A DNA stretch of 64,000 nt from Actinernus sp. WN-2022 (GCA_030867875.1 JAOWCC010000936.1:77905032-77969031); one strand, 5' to 3'. Positions 47,401 to 50,170 are shown, counted from the first letter of the stretch. Numbers and translations: made by a program. The notes: a model not told the origin generated them from the sequence alone.

Positions 47401-48518
47401 ACTTAATTTGGAGCCACGCTCTGTTGTGTCGTCCCTCATCATGTAAATTGTGACATTTGTTCGTATTAGTTAAAGTAAGGGCGCACTTAATTTGGAGCCA
47501 CGCTCTGTTGTGTCGTCCCTCATCATGTAAATTGTGACATTTGTTCGTATTAGTTAAAGTAAGGGCGCACTTAATTTGGAGCCACGCTCTGTTGTGTCAT
47601 CCCTCTTCATGTAAATTGTGACATTTGTTCATATTAGTTAAAGTAAGGGCGCACTTAATTTGGAGCCACGCTCTGTTGTGTCGTCCCTCATCATGTAAAT
47701 TGTGACATTTGTTCGTATTAGTTAAAGTAAGGGCGCACTTAATTTGGAGCCACGCTCTGTTGTGTCGTCCCTCATCATGTAAATTGTGACATTTGTTCGT
47801 ATTAGTTAAAGTAACGGCGCACTTAATTTGGAGCCACGCTTTGTTGTGTCGTCCCTCGTCATGTAAATTGTGACATTTTGCCCTCTGATTCATGATGAAA
47901 GCATTGTAAATAAGTAAATTAGAATCCTGATGTTTCAGGGATATTTAAACTACACATACACAAGGAAAACTGAGACGGGAAGATTTGGAGAAGTGCATCT
48001 CTCTTCTTTATTATTGTTCAATACCGGATTGTTTCCTTCCTTCAGACTACTTCCCTGAGATGGAAAGACAGAAGCATCTGCTGGACCGCAAACACCAGGA
48101 CAAGAGGGACAGACGTCGAAGTAGATCACCTCGCCGATACGAGAAGAGAGACGAGAAGGTGGCAGAGCCCCGGTGGGTAGAAGAGGAGGACTGGGAGGAC
48201 GTGGATGTGAGTGACATAAGCAACAGCCGGTCTGCTCGACGAAAAGAGGCTCACTCGAAGACTGAGAGGGCAGACCACAAGAAACGAGATGCAAATCACG
48301 GGAAACACTTCAGCAAATCACCTCGCCAAACGGAGAAGAGAGAAGATAATCTGAAAGAGAAGAAACTAGCTAATACTGAAAGTAAACAACTCAGCAAGTC
48401 ACCTGGCCAAGTGAAGAAGAGAGACGAGAGGACTGATGGAGAAACGCAAGTGGATGATGACATGGAACGTCACAGCAAGAAGCACAGGGCGGAGGAAGAT
48501 ACGTCTTACCTTGGATAG
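1..48518 (+). CDS. DROSHA: Drosha, class II ribonuclease III (5' part missing), 35 exons in window
   Basis: Drosha cuts primary microRNA hairpins in the nucleus together with its partner Pasha/DGCR8. The 35 exons below join without a frame break into 1083 residues (residue 1 = codon at 3-5). Order: acidic Ser-rich linker (1-105); central/platform domain (about 110-455) with [36 protein letters not shown] and [10 protein letters not shown]; RNase III domain a (about 456-669) with [12 protein letters not shown] (E566, D570) and [12 protein letters not shown] (N639, E642); RNase III domain b (about 700-845) with [11 protein letters not shown] (E744, D748) and VLADVLEAF (D814, E817); dsRBD (846-926); basic tail (927-1083). 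All catalytic positions fit the family pattern, so the enzyme looks active. Against remembered human DROSHA the match is collinear except for the long tail and a shorter segment before VLADVLEAF. All introns are GT-AG. The N-terminal exons and start codon lie outside the window. Confidence 0.97.
390..1323. other. Drosha intron w1
   Basis: Apart from the inverted-repeat element at 621-740, I see only AT-rich unique sequence. The short translations at 725-1167 have no recognisable family. Confidence 0.7.
621..740. mobile_element. 120-bp palindromic MITE, GTTGTTC family
   Basis: Arms of about 40 bp start GGGCCGGGTTGTTCAAAGCC and end in the reverse complement. The terminal GTTGTTCRAAGC is shared with pieces at 9866, 28085 and 59437. 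Confidence 0.8.
1324..1404 (+). CDS. DROSHA: Drosha exon w2
   Basis: Residues 130-156. Carries PVCRCS and [11 protein letters not shown]. The Cys and His residues correspond to structural zinc-binding positions of the human central domain. Donor GTATGT, phase 0/0. Confidence 0.94.
1493..1871. mobile_element. Degenerate inverted-repeat element
   Basis: Imperfect arms share TCTGCTTACC and TTAGTTTCCAATATGC in inverted orientation. The right end reads GCAGGCTA, like the Mutator-like TAGCCTGC family; the left end has decayed. A C-run follows at 1877. Confidence 0.6.
1975..2200. mobile_element. 226-bp TTAA-flanked MITE
   Basis: TTAA at 1971-1974 and 2201-2204 flanks terminal TAGAGGGAATCAC and its inverse. 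Imperfect arms extend about 75 bp, including the GACGTAAACAGA / TCTGTTTACGTC pair. TTAA targeting fits piggyBac or Kolobok types. Confidence 0.75.
2412..2498 (+). CDS. DROSHA: Drosha exon w3
   Basis: Residues 157-185, with [14 protein letters not shown] matching the human HYRITVSPPTNFL region of the central domain. Donor GTAAGT, phase 0/0. Confidence 0.94.
2499..2933. other. Drosha intron w3, no feature seen
   Basis: AT-rich sequence without repeats, ORFs or palindromes that I can support. Confidence 0.6.
2934..3020 (+). CDS. DROSHA: Drosha exon w4
   Basis: Residues 186-214, with [14 protein letters not shown], almost identical to human [14 protein letters not shown]. Donor is the less common GTTAGC, phase 0/0. 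Confidence 0.95.
3090..3280 (+). pseudogene. LINE reverse-transcriptase C-terminal remnant
   Basis: One frame reads SIKTWNDQ...[19 protein letters not shown], the typical end of CR1/L2/Jockey-like ORF2 proteins (W(N)xLP...FK..L). It is heavily truncated and not a gene. Confidence 0.6.
3425..3545. repeat. TG/TA-rich simple sequence
   Basis: Alternating ATGTATGTG/TATATG repeats. The short ORFs over it are low-complexity artefacts. Confidence 0.7.
3546..3695. mobile_element. About 145-bp MITE with CCATGGCATGAGG ends
   Basis: Arms of about 36 bp start TTATACCATGGCATGAGG and close with the inverse. No coding capacity. Confidence 0.75.
4167..4271. repeat. 105-bp hairpin-forming palindrome
   Basis: A central near-perfect stem (4187-4253, CTCATTACACATGCAGGGGA and inverse) is flanked by the CATTGTCTTC / GAAGACAATG pair. 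Confidence 0.8.
4272..5419. other. Rest of Drosha intron w4
   Basis: Holds a TATG-rich end at about 4590-4612 after AATAAAG, possibly a retroelement 3' tail. Short GGGTAACC-like palindromic motifs lie at 4612-4740 and 5205-5240. Nothing coding is recognised. Confidence 0.4.
5420..5491 (+). CDS. DROSHA: Drosha exon w5
   Basis: Residues 215-238, [18 protein letters not shown] onwards, matching human CKVIRFNIDYTIHFI. Donor GTATGT, phase 0/0. Confidence 0.94.
5509..6150. mobile_element. GAGCAGATTTCG-family MITE interrupted by a nested element
   Basis: The left end TAGAGCGGATTTGGTATGAG and right end CTCATACAAAATCTGCTCTA are the family termini. They are pushed apart by a second inverted repeat at about 5865-6085. 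Confidence 0.7.
5865..6085. mobile_element. Nested inverted-repeat element
   Basis: Arms share GGGAGCAGTGACAAACGA and AAGAAATCCAATACCACC with inverted partners near 6001-6050. The CTTCATTTAA / CAAATGAAG pair extends outward. Confidence 0.7.
6313..6384. repeat. 21-bp tandem repeat, 3 copies plus partial
   Basis: Unit GATGCGACTGACTAAATGCGA repeated without change; the fourth copy is partial. Confidence 0.9.
6585..6710. repeat. Dispersed AAGCCGCACC direct repeats
   Basis: Three copies of a 16-bp ACGTACAAGCCGCACC-like motif, two adjacent and one 75 bp away. Possibly the remains of a DNA transposon end; type unknown. Confidence 0.4.
6901..7002. repeat. 102-bp imperfect palindrome
   Basis: Arms of about 40 bp: AGCTTTCAAAAATCACTAAA outward pairs with TTTTGTGATTTTCAAAAGCT. 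A MITE-like hairpin. Confidence 0.75.
7261..7342 (+). CDS. DROSHA: Drosha exon w6
   Basis: Residues 239-266, [18 protein letters not shown] onwards, matching human NFCVKGLELFSLFLFRDI. Donor GTAAGC, ends in phase 1. Confidence 0.95.
7343..7840. other. Drosha intron w6, no feature seen
   Basis: Unique AT-rich sequence. The long minus-strand frame at 7392-7757 has no recognisable motif. Confidence 0.55.
7841..7903 (+). CDS. DROSHA: Drosha exon w7
   Basis: Residues 266-287, containing [12 protein letters not shown], matching human [12 protein letters not shown]. Phase 1/1. Translation running on past 7903 is intronic. Confidence 0.93.
8353..8490. repeat. 138-bp palindrome in Drosha intron w7
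   Basis: GTTTGCATGTG...GGAAGCAAAAT pairs with ATTTTGCTTCC...CACATGCAAAC. It explains the overlapping frames on both strands here. Confidence 0.7.
8646..8734 (+). CDS. DROSHA: Drosha exon w8
   Basis: Residues 287-316, [18 protein letters not shown] and following, corresponding to human GGKEVLSMHQILLYLLRC. Donor GTACTG, ends in phase 0. Confidence 0.92.
8778..8934. mobile_element. 157-bp MITE with TGGTTATTTCATGG ends
   Basis: Terminal TGGTTATTTCATGGTTTTCT and inverse. The inner pairs (GAATAC, CACGAGAAATTTAT) also match, giving arms of about 65 bp. Confidence 0.8.
9196..9279 (+). CDS. DROSHA: Drosha exon w9
   Basis: Residues 317-344, ending [12 protein letters not shown], corresponding to human ECKGMIVTNPGTK. 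Donor GTAAAC, phase 0/0. Confidence 0.93.
9577..9777. mobile_element. GAGCAGATTTCG-family MITE, full length
   Basis: Both termini present (TAGAGGAAATTTCGTATGAG, CTACGAAATCTGCTCTA). The core has GATTTGATTGGATCAGCAGG and CCATTTCAATGTCACGGCAT. Length 201 bp, no ORF. Confidence 0.8.
9866..9990. mobile_element. GTTGTTC-family MITE, rearranged copy
   Basis: Contains the family core ACTGTACAGATTAC and TTTAGCGCT, with CTTCGAACAA and ATCGAACAAC ends in unusual order. The left terminus is missing. Confidence 0.6.
10060..10119 (+). CDS. DROSHA: Drosha exon w10
   Basis: Residues 345-364, [20 protein letters not shown], corresponding to human KPSSVRIDQLDREQF. The acceptor is GAAG at 10056-10059. Donor GTAAGT. 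The fold-back element lies in the following intron. Confidence 0.92.
10464..10710. repeat. 15-bp minisatellite, left arm of the fold-back element
   Basis: About 16 units of ACTTCCGAGTTCAAA with variants TTCCAAG and TTCCGAT. Confidence 0.9.
12152..12275 (+). mobile_element. Retroelement 3' tail inside the fold-back element
   Basis: A short duplicated ATATCCTGTAATATAGTGT leads to CCAATTAGCTTTACAGCTAA, GACACTCAAATAAAGT and a TATG repeat. The same tail, inverted, is found in the SINE at 17319, so this is a LINE or SINE 3' end. Confidence 0.6.
13663..14034. repeat. 15-bp minisatellite, right arm of the fold-back element
   Basis: About 24 units of TTTTGAACTCGGAAG, the inverse of the left arm. More copies than the left arm, so the arms have changed length independently. 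Confidence 0.9.
14162..14226 (+). CDS. DROSHA: Drosha exon w11
   Basis: Residues 365-386, [18 protein letters not shown], matching human FPIIVHFGIRPAQLSYAG. Donor GTAAGA, phase 0/2. Confidence 0.95.
14338..14840 (+). pseudogene. LINE reverse-transcriptase remnant
   Basis: Frames read [18 protein letters not shown] and [15 protein letters not shown], then, after stops, [18 protein letters not shown] and [10 protein letters not shown]. This is the CR1/L2/Jockey-like ORF2 C-terminus, broken by stops and frameshifts. Confidence 0.75.
15054..15107 (+). CDS. DROSHA: Drosha exon w12
   Basis: Residues 386-404, [17 protein letters not shown], almost identical to human YQKLWKSYVKLRHLLAN. Donor GTATCA, phase 2/2. 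Confidence 0.96.
15186..15480. repeat. About 25-27-bp CpG-rich minisatellite, about 11 copies
   Basis: Unit GGGCCGTACGTGTTTGACGT plus GATGC/GAGCC variants. Every unit has two ACGT palindromes. Confidence 0.9.
15481..16302. other. Rest of Drosha intron w12
   Basis: A short inverted pair (GGACAATATTTGG at 15599 and CCAAATATTGTCC at 15663) lies within 15590-15680. The minus-strand frame at 15838-16101 has no recognised motif. Confidence 0.5.
16303..16348 (+). CDS. DROSHA: Drosha exon w13
   Basis: Residues 404-419, a charged linker [16 protein letters not shown]. The frame joins on both sides; donor GTTGGT. Conservation is low, so the call rests on frame and splice sites. Confidence 0.85.
16446..16474 (+). 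CDS. DROSHA: Drosha exon w14 (29-bp micro-exon)
   Basis: Residues 420-429, [10 protein letters not shown]. This tiny exon has a strong donor GTAAGT and is needed to keep frame between w13 and w15. Confidence 0.85.
16505..16654. mobile_element. GAGCAGATTTCG-family MITE, degenerate
   Basis: Retains the core CTCTGTAATTTGATTGGATC and the right end CATGAGATCTGCTCT. The left terminus is lost. Confidence 0.65.
17009..17087 (+). CDS. DROSHA: Drosha exon w15
   Basis: Residues 429-455, [13 protein letters not shown] and [10 protein letters not shown], matching human MRREVTVELSSQG and KTGIRSDVCQ. Donor GTCTGT, ends in phase 0. Confidence 0.95.
17319..17577 (-). mobile_element. tRNA-derived SINE (minus strand)
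   Basis: Reading the minus strand: a head with CCAGTCTGTCGAGCGGGAGG and B-box-like GAGTTCAAACC, a body with CTGAGTAGAAGGTGCTGCC, a tail AGCTAAATACATTGACAC and an (ACTT)n end. Head and body match the plus-strand copy at 60609. Confidence 0.75.
17773..17880 (+). CDS. DROSHA: Drosha exon w16, start of RNase III domain a
   Basis: Residues 456-491, [18 protein letters not shown] then [12 protein letters not shown], matching human HAMMLPVLTHHIRYHQCL. Donor GTATAC, phase 0/0. Confidence 0.96.
17881..18219. other. Drosha intron w16
   Basis: Contains GGTTAGGGTTAGGGTGGGG (17968-17986), two telomere-like units only. Nothing else seen. Confidence 0.5.
18220..18358 (+). CDS. DROSHA: Drosha exon w17
   Basis: Residues 492-538, [18 protein letters not shown] and [18 protein letters not shown], near-identical to human. 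This is the Drosha-specific insert of RNase III domain a. Donor GTCAGT, ends in phase 1. Confidence 0.97.
18583..19490. repeat. 69-bp minisatellite, about 14 units
   Basis: Each unit has ATAAGGAAACAACTCGTGCC, ATGTACTAACCCATTG and a (CA)n of variable length. The period is 63-69 bp. The 69-bp period is a multiple of 3, so it creates a false minus-strand 178-residue frame. Each unit carries TACTAAC. Confidence 0.93.
19517..19577 (+). CDS. DROSHA: Drosha exon w18
   Basis: Residues 538-558, [18 protein letters not shown], corresponding to human INTLINIMSRLGQDD. Donor GTAAGG, phase 1/2. Confidence 0.93.
20270..20449. repeat. Inverted repeat, 18-bp arms
   Basis: ATTCGACATATTCATTC near 20272 pairs with GAATGAATACGTCGAAT near 20430. 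Possibly a decayed MITE. Confidence 0.45.
20809..20922. mobile_element. 114-bp MITE with CCTTATAGATACAC ends
   Basis: Arms of about 27 bp: CCTTATAGATACACAGATGA / TCATCCGTGTATTTATAAGG, both followed inward by CGTCA. Confidence 0.7.
21291..21893. mobile_element. 0.6-kb inverted-repeat element filled with a 25-bp satellite
   Basis: The left end TTATTAAACTCGCTTGCTCG and the inverted right end TTATAAAACTCGCTTGGTCG frame a tandem array. The terminal sequence GGTCCGTACCG is part of the array unit. Confidence 0.75.
21309..21780. repeat. 25-bp minisatellite, about 19 copies
   Basis: Unit CGGTCCATACCGTATGTCGT plus GGACT; TTGTGGAAT and GTCCGT variants alternate. All six frames stay open across it, so the ORFs are artefacts. 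Confidence 0.93.
21989..22048 (+). CDS. DROSHA: Drosha exon w19, RNase III domain a signature
   Basis: Residues 558-578, [18 protein letters not shown] with catalytic E566 and D570. Donor GTACGT at 22049. The last eight exonic bases and this donor form the first, divergent unit of the following minisatellite. Confidence 0.97.
22041..22612. repeat. 28/23-bp minisatellite seeded on the w19 splice donor, 21 donor-like sites
   Basis: Unit GTAGGTACGTCATCACGCGT plus TATCATAC; a shorter 23-bp form lacks ATCAT. TAGGTACGT occurs 21 times. The first, at 22047, is the real exon/donor junction of w19 with divergent flanks. Confidence 0.93.
23063..23162 (+). CDS. DROSHA: Drosha exon w20
   Basis: Residues 578-611, [18 protein letters not shown] and [15 protein letters not shown], matching human HLYYLFPSLEEGGLATYR and TAIVQNQHLAMLAK. 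Donor GTAATG. Confidence 0.96.
23205..23407. mobile_element. GAGCAGATTTCG-family MITE, full length
   Basis: Starts TAGAGCAGATTTCGTATGAG, then TGGGACAAACTACGGC, and ends with the inverse. The core is in the opposite orientation to the 9577 copy. Confidence 0.8.
23814..23976. mobile_element. 163-bp MITE with CAGGGCTCGAAATT ends
   Basis: Starts CAGGGCTCGAAATTGCG and ends TTAATTTCGAGCCCTG. It is directly flanked by TGATT on both sides (23809-23813, 23977-23981). Inside are repeated TTACGCCTA motifs. The ends resemble hAT, but the duplication seen is 5 bp, not 8. Confidence 0.75.
24395..24432 (+). CDS. DROSHA: Drosha exon w21
   Basis: Residues 612-624, [13 protein letters not shown], matching human KLELDRFMLYAHG. 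Donor GTAGGT, phase 0/2. Confidence 0.95.
24683..24747 (+). CDS. DROSHA: Drosha exon w22, second catalytic motif of domain a
   Basis: Residues 624-646, [18 protein letters not shown] and ALIG, with N639 and E642 at the metal-binding positions. Donor GTACGT. Confidence 0.97.
24834..25059. repeat. TACCG/TACCA simple satellite
   Basis: Runs of TACCG, TACCA and AACCGTACCGTACC fill most of the intron between w22 and w23. Confidence 0.9.
25124..25194 (+). CDS. DROSHA: Drosha exon w23
   Basis: Residues 646-669, [18 protein letters not shown] and AFSEE, matching human AVYLEGSLEEAKQLFGRL. Donor GTAAAT. Confidence 0.95.
25298..25320. repeat. GA microsatellite
   Basis: AGAGAGAGAGAGAGAGAG run. Confidence 0.9.
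25321..25893. other. Part of Drosha intron w23
   Basis: A short palindromic segment (GCTGCCGCAGCGGGCGAGCC to GGCAGC, 25411-25457). Nothing else supported. Confidence 0.4.
25903..26565. mobile_element. 663-bp Mutator-like MITE, TAGCCTG family, 9-bp target duplication
   Basis: Ends TAGCCTGCAATGCAGGCG / CGCCTGCATTGCAGGCTA with AATTACAGT directly repeated at 25894-25902 and 26566-26574. A second inverted pair lies inside (TTGACTATTATCATCAATTG at 26092 and inverse at 26451). No transposase seen. Confidence 0.85.
26736..26816. repeat. Inverted repeat CATGGCGGCCATG
   Basis: CATGGCGGCCATGTTTGTGT pairs with ACACCAACATGGCGGCTATG 40 bp on. Confidence 0.6.
26929..26962. repeat. ATT/GTT microsatellite
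   Basis: (TTA)n passing into (TTG)n; it encodes the poly-Asn artefact on the minus strand. Confidence 0.9.
27200..27244 (+). CDS. DROSHA: Drosha exon w24
   Basis: Residues 670-684, [15 protein letters not shown], corresponding to human LREVWLNYPLHPLQ. Donor GTATAT, phase 0/0. Confidence 0.94.
27396..27449 (+). CDS. DROSHA: Drosha exon w25
   Basis: Residues 685-702, [18 protein letters not shown], corresponding to human EPNTDRQLIETSPVLQ. Donor GTAGGG, phase 0/0. Confidence 0.95.
28085..28214. mobile_element. GTTGTTC-family MITE
   Basis: GGCCCCAGTTGTTCGAAGC start, core CCTGTACAGATTACGATTAC, end CCCTTCGAACAAG. Confidence 0.7.
28222..28350. mobile_element. 129-bp MITE with ATGGCCATC ends
   Basis: Arms of about 45 bp: ATGGCCATCTGGAAATCAAA outward pairs with TTTGAATCCAAGATGGCCAC; the TTGCTAGGTTA / TAACCTAGCAA pair lies inward. 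Confidence 0.7.
28367..28612. mobile_element. 246-bp MITE with AAGGTTTATATTTCGAATAT ends
   Basis: Both ends carry the 20-bp terminus followed inward by GACGTCAAACAGG. Confidence 0.8.
28730..28833 (+). CDS. DROSHA: Drosha exon w26, start of RNase III domain b
   Basis: Residues 703-737, [18 protein letters not shown] and [17 protein letters not shown], matching human domain b. Donor GTAAGT. Confidence 0.96.
28944..29049 (+). CDS. DROSHA: Drosha exon w27, RNase III domain b signature
   Basis: Residues 737-772. [14 protein letters not shown] carries catalytic E744 and D748, followed by [11 protein letters not shown]. Donor GTACAC. Confidence 0.97.
29186..29290. mobile_element. GAGCAGATTTCG-family MITE, internally deleted
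   Basis: TAGAGCAGATTTCGTATGAG jumps straight to TGTTTTTGTCTTTCT of the core. Confidence 0.6.
29355..29480 (-). mobile_element. (AAC)n-ACTTTATT retroelement 3' end (inverted)
   Basis: AAC repeats directly before ACTTTATTTG, as at 59100. This fits a minus-strand retroelement with a GTT tail. Family not identified. Confidence 0.45.
29555..29589 (+). other. Hammerhead-core-like motif
   Basis: GCTCTGACGAAGGGCTAGCG followed by CTCGAAACGTCAGC. CTGACGA...GAAAC differs at one core base from the hammerhead CUGAUGA...GAAA. The GACG/CGTC ends can pair. Confidence 0.25.
29922..29975. mobile_element. GAGCAGATTTCG-family MITE, left end only
   Basis: GAGCGGATTTCGAATGAG then TGGGACAAACTACGGCATG; the rest is missing. 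Confidence 0.6.
30114..30203 (+). CDS. DROSHA: Drosha exon w28
   Basis: Residues 773-802, beginning [18 protein letters not shown], matching human [18 protein letters not shown]. Donor GTATGA. Confidence 0.96.
30303..30348 (+). CDS. DROSHA: Drosha exon w29, second catalytic motif of domain b
   Basis: Residues 803-818, [15 protein letters not shown], with D814 and E817. The segment before it is shorter than in human. Donor GTACTA. Confidence 0.95.
30467..30549 (+). CDS. DROSHA: Drosha exon w30
   Basis: Residues 818-845, [18 protein letters not shown] and [10 protein letters not shown], matching human SFIAALYIDKDLEYVHTF. Donor GTGAGC. Confidence 0.95.
30585..30780 (+). mobile_element. tRNA-derived SINE
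   Basis: Pol III A-box-like TGGCGCAGTTGTTAAGCG and B-box GGTTCAATCCC are followed by CATATGTGAGTTGAGTTTGT and TTTTTCTCCGGGTTCTTCGG. From memory, very similar elements are common in anthozoan genomes. The 3' end is uncertain. Confidence 0.75.
31268..31445 (+). repeat. Tandem duplication of intron end plus first 30 bases of exon w31
   Basis: Unit A (31268-31360) and unit B (31360-31445) both contain AATGTTCGTCGTTATTTAAC, TTCAG and GATAACATCGTGAACCA. Unit B has lost about 5 bp and joins the full exon. In unit A the reading frame runs [10 protein letters not shown], then [10 protein letters not shown], then stop. Confidence 0.92.
31416..31519 (+). CDS. DROSHA: Drosha exon w31, start of dsRBD
   Basis: Residues 846-880, [18 protein letters not shown] then PALPVYK, matching human [18 protein letters not shown]. 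Its acceptor and first 30 bases are duplicated just upstream (31330-31359). Donor GTACGA. Confidence 0.96.
31520..31943. other. First part of Drosha intron w31
   Basis: Two GCGCTCTGATTGG / ACGCTCTGATTGG direct motifs at 31578 and 31644. No gene seen. Confidence 0.4.
31944..32150. mobile_element. 207-bp inverted-repeat element
   Basis: GAAATAGAAAACACTCTTTC and the inverse of TAGAAACAGGGAAAATG/TTTTCTATTTTTC form the ends. An inner inverted pair around CTCGTGTTCC is also present. Confidence 0.6.
32280..32490. mobile_element. GAGCAGATTTCG-family MITE, diverged full length
   Basis: Left TAGACCAGATTTCGCATGAG and right CTTACACGAAATCTATTTTA. The core CATTGAAATGGTTTGCCC is recognisable. Confidence 0.7.
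32578..32621 (+). CDS. DROSHA: Drosha exon w32 (dsRBD)
   Basis: Residues 880-895, [14 protein letters not shown], matching human TLQTVGPSHARTYT. Donor GTAAGT, phase 2/1. Confidence 0.95.
32839..32887 (+). CDS. DROSHA: Drosha exon w33 (dsRBD)
   Basis: Residues 895-911, [16 protein letters not shown], matching human VAVYFKGERIGCGKGP. Donor GTAAGA, phase 1/2. Confidence 0.95.
32888..33298. other. Drosha intron w33
   Basis: A diverged tandem pair of about 60 bp (33056-33165; GCATTACACTTGTTAGGTGT and GCATTACTTCTGTTAGGTAT). Otherwise unique. Confidence 0.55.
33299..33345 (+). CDS. DROSHA: Drosha exon w34 (dsRBD end)
   Basis: Residues 911-927, [16 protein letters not shown], matching human SIQQAEMGAAMDALEK. 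Donor GTAAGT; the next intron is 14.7 kb and mostly satellite. Confidence 0.96.
33375..33870 (+). pseudogene. LINE reverse-transcriptase 3' remnant, frameshifted
   Basis: One frame reads [18 protein letters not shown] and [12 protein letters not shown]. After a frameshift near 33650 another reads [18 protein letters not shown] and [12 protein letters not shown]. This is the CR1/L2-type ORF2 C-terminus. The 198-residue frame at 33365-33961 only partly follows it. Confidence 0.8.
34043..47880. repeat. 14-kb satellite, 84-bp unit, about 165 copies, in the last Drosha intron
   Basis: Unit: AGCCACGCTCTGTTGTGTCG, TCCCTCTTCATGTAAATTGT, GACATTTGTTCATATTAGTT, AAAGTAAGGGCGCACTTAAT, TTGG. Copies differ at few positions (CGTCC/CATCC, CTTC/CATC/CGTC, TCAT/TCGT, AAGGG/AACGG). 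Block duplications: 35040-38160 and 39660-42780 match at an offset of 4620 bp (55 units). A 1092-bp (13-unit) block is repeated at 37249/38341. One unit near 34713 lacks 3 bp, and a truncated unit sits at 47331. Since 84 is a multiple of 3, the minus strand shows long frames; these end wherever CGTCC is CATCC (TGA) and are not genes. Confidence 0.97.
48046..48518 (+). CDS. DROSHA: Drosha exon w35, terminal coding exon with SR-like tail
   Basis: Residues 927-1083 and stop TAG. The start [16 protein letters not shown] aligns with human YNFPQMAHQKRFIERK, confirming the link across the 14.7-kb intron. The rest is a basic, acidic and Ser-rich tail not found in the human protein. It includes RRRSRSPRR (949-957), [10 protein letters not shown] (1016-1025) and [10 protein letters not shown] (1043-1052). 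Open frame upstream of 48046 is intronic. Confidence 0.94.
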
Positions 48519-49810
48519 GGGAGGGGAGGGTAAGAATTTGACCTTGGATAGGGGAGGGTAAGAATGTGTTCAATAGAATGAAATGCATTCAAGAACACAT
48601 GAGTGGCCAGTTAGTTAGATATTTTAGAGTCGCAGAGAATTCTGGTAATGTTAATATCAAACCATCCCAGACAGCACCGTTCCTTCTGTTCTATAATGTG
48701 CAAGAAGTATAATCTCAAATGTTCATAAAAGGAGTTAATTCCTTTACTTTTGCCACAGAAATACAGGACTAGCGCGCAGACTGCCCTCGTTTTCGCAATG
48801 GAGGAAAACACGAAGAGTGTGTTGTTGCGATGTTGTACAGATAGATTAAGTCGATAGATCAAGTCGATTGGTTTGTATGTGCCGGCATCTCGTATGGAAT
48901 GTAAGCGAAACTACTGCGCATGTGTTACCAGCATTGTAGATCAACCAACCATCAGAAATACTCTAGAGCTGTGGAAGTCAAGGGAACTCGAATCTCGAGC
49001 CGTTTCAAAGAGCGTTTTCTCGAGTTTTTCGGATGTTGTACTTCTTCAGGAGTGAGTGTTTTGTCACATGCTAACTGCTGTTTTTTTATGTACTTTATAG
49101 AAAAAAAATGGCGGAAAATATTGTGGTTTTTAGCCGCTTTTGAGCACGCTCGTGACGTCACATGTATGATTGTTTTTACCTATAGGTTTCAACCAATCAG
49201 AGCGTGTTTTCGTGGGAAGGATCAACGGATATTGTGCGATGTTTTCTATCGATCAAAATTACTTTAAATGACCCGGCATATTTATTTTCAATTATTTCAA
49301 AAAATCGAGAAGACTATTTTCTATTGAAGTGCATCTCTTTTTATATCCATTAGTAGCTTAACTAAGCTAATTTACGACAATGGTATACCTTTTTCTGAAT
49401 TTGACATTTGTGACGGAGTTGGAAAGGATTTGTATGCATCTGATGAAACGATAATAATGCACAGGCTGAGAATCTTAATCGTTTTTATTTGAGTAGATTA
49501 CAAATTTTGTTAATTAGACATATTAATAGTACCATTGATCTGTAATTCTCAGTTTCACATTCTTATGAACTTCGGACACGGGATTAAGCAATACTAAATT
49601 TCATTGGAGTCCTCAAAAGATACCGTTTGTGTGTAAATAGTTATTGATGCATGTGTAGGATTTTCGCTTTTTTTTGGCGACACCGTTGTTTATGTTCTTT
49701 AAGTATCAAATTGAAATGTTCTTGAATGTGAAACTTATTAAAGATGAAATATTTTATGATTATTTAACAAATTGATGAGAAATGAATAAAGTTATTTTGA
49801 TGCAATATGC
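48519..49810 (+). other. Probable Drosha 3' UTR
   Basis: Non-coding stretch from the stop codon to just past an AATAAA. A 33-50 bp segment around the stop codon is repeated in tandem (48505-48565). The UTR end is inferred from the signal at 49785, without transcript evidence. Confidence 0.5.
49785..49790 (+). promoter_or_regulatory. Probable Drosha poly(A) signal AATAAA
   Basis: Canonical hexamer 1.27 kb after the stop codon, followed by a T/G-rich stretch. It is the best signal before the next gene. Confidence 0.55.
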
Positions 49811-49905
49811 TGTCCTGAGCTTTTATTGTAACCCATTGCATTACTGAAATGCGTCCAATGAGGTGTATCCCTCAAACTGCCAAAACCGGACAACCAGAAC
49901 TAGCA

Positions 49906-49965
49906 TAGCCTGCGTCGCATCCGAACGGACTTAACCGGGGTTCAGTTCGGATGCGACGCAGGCTA
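49906..49965. mobile_element. 60-bp palindrome, TAGCCTG family
   Basis: TAGCCTGCGTCGCATCCGAA and inverse around a 16-bp loop. Flanks AACTAGCA / GACTAGCA fit an 8-bp duplication with one change. Confidence 0.75.
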
Positions 49966-50034
49966 GACTAGCAGAGACGAGAGGACAATGGACTGCAGGT
50001 TTGTTTCCCACCCTTCCTCTCTTTAGTGAAGAGC

Positions 50035-50170
50035 TAGAGCAGAGTTCGTATGAGTGGGACAAACTACGGCATGTCCGTAGTCGTGCTGTACCGTAACTCT
50101 GTAATTTGATTGGATCAGCAGGACAAACACAATGGGGAAACCATTTCAACGTCACGGCATCGTACTGTAA
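50035..50170. mobile_element. GAGCAGATTTCG-family MITE, left two thirds
   Basis: TAGAGCAGAGTTCGTATGAG, then the core to GTCACGGCATCGTACTG. A (TAA)n and another sequence replace the right end. Confidence 0.7.

Noticed and set aside
34228..47893. Many long minus-strand frames with a 28-residue repeat
   Set aside because: They are the 84-bp satellite translated; 84 is a multiple of 3. No start context, splice sites or non-repeat protein sequence.
47985..48518. Independent 177-residue gene
   Set aside because: It is the last Drosha exon with 21 intronic codons in front; the acceptor at 48043-48045 joins in frame to w34.
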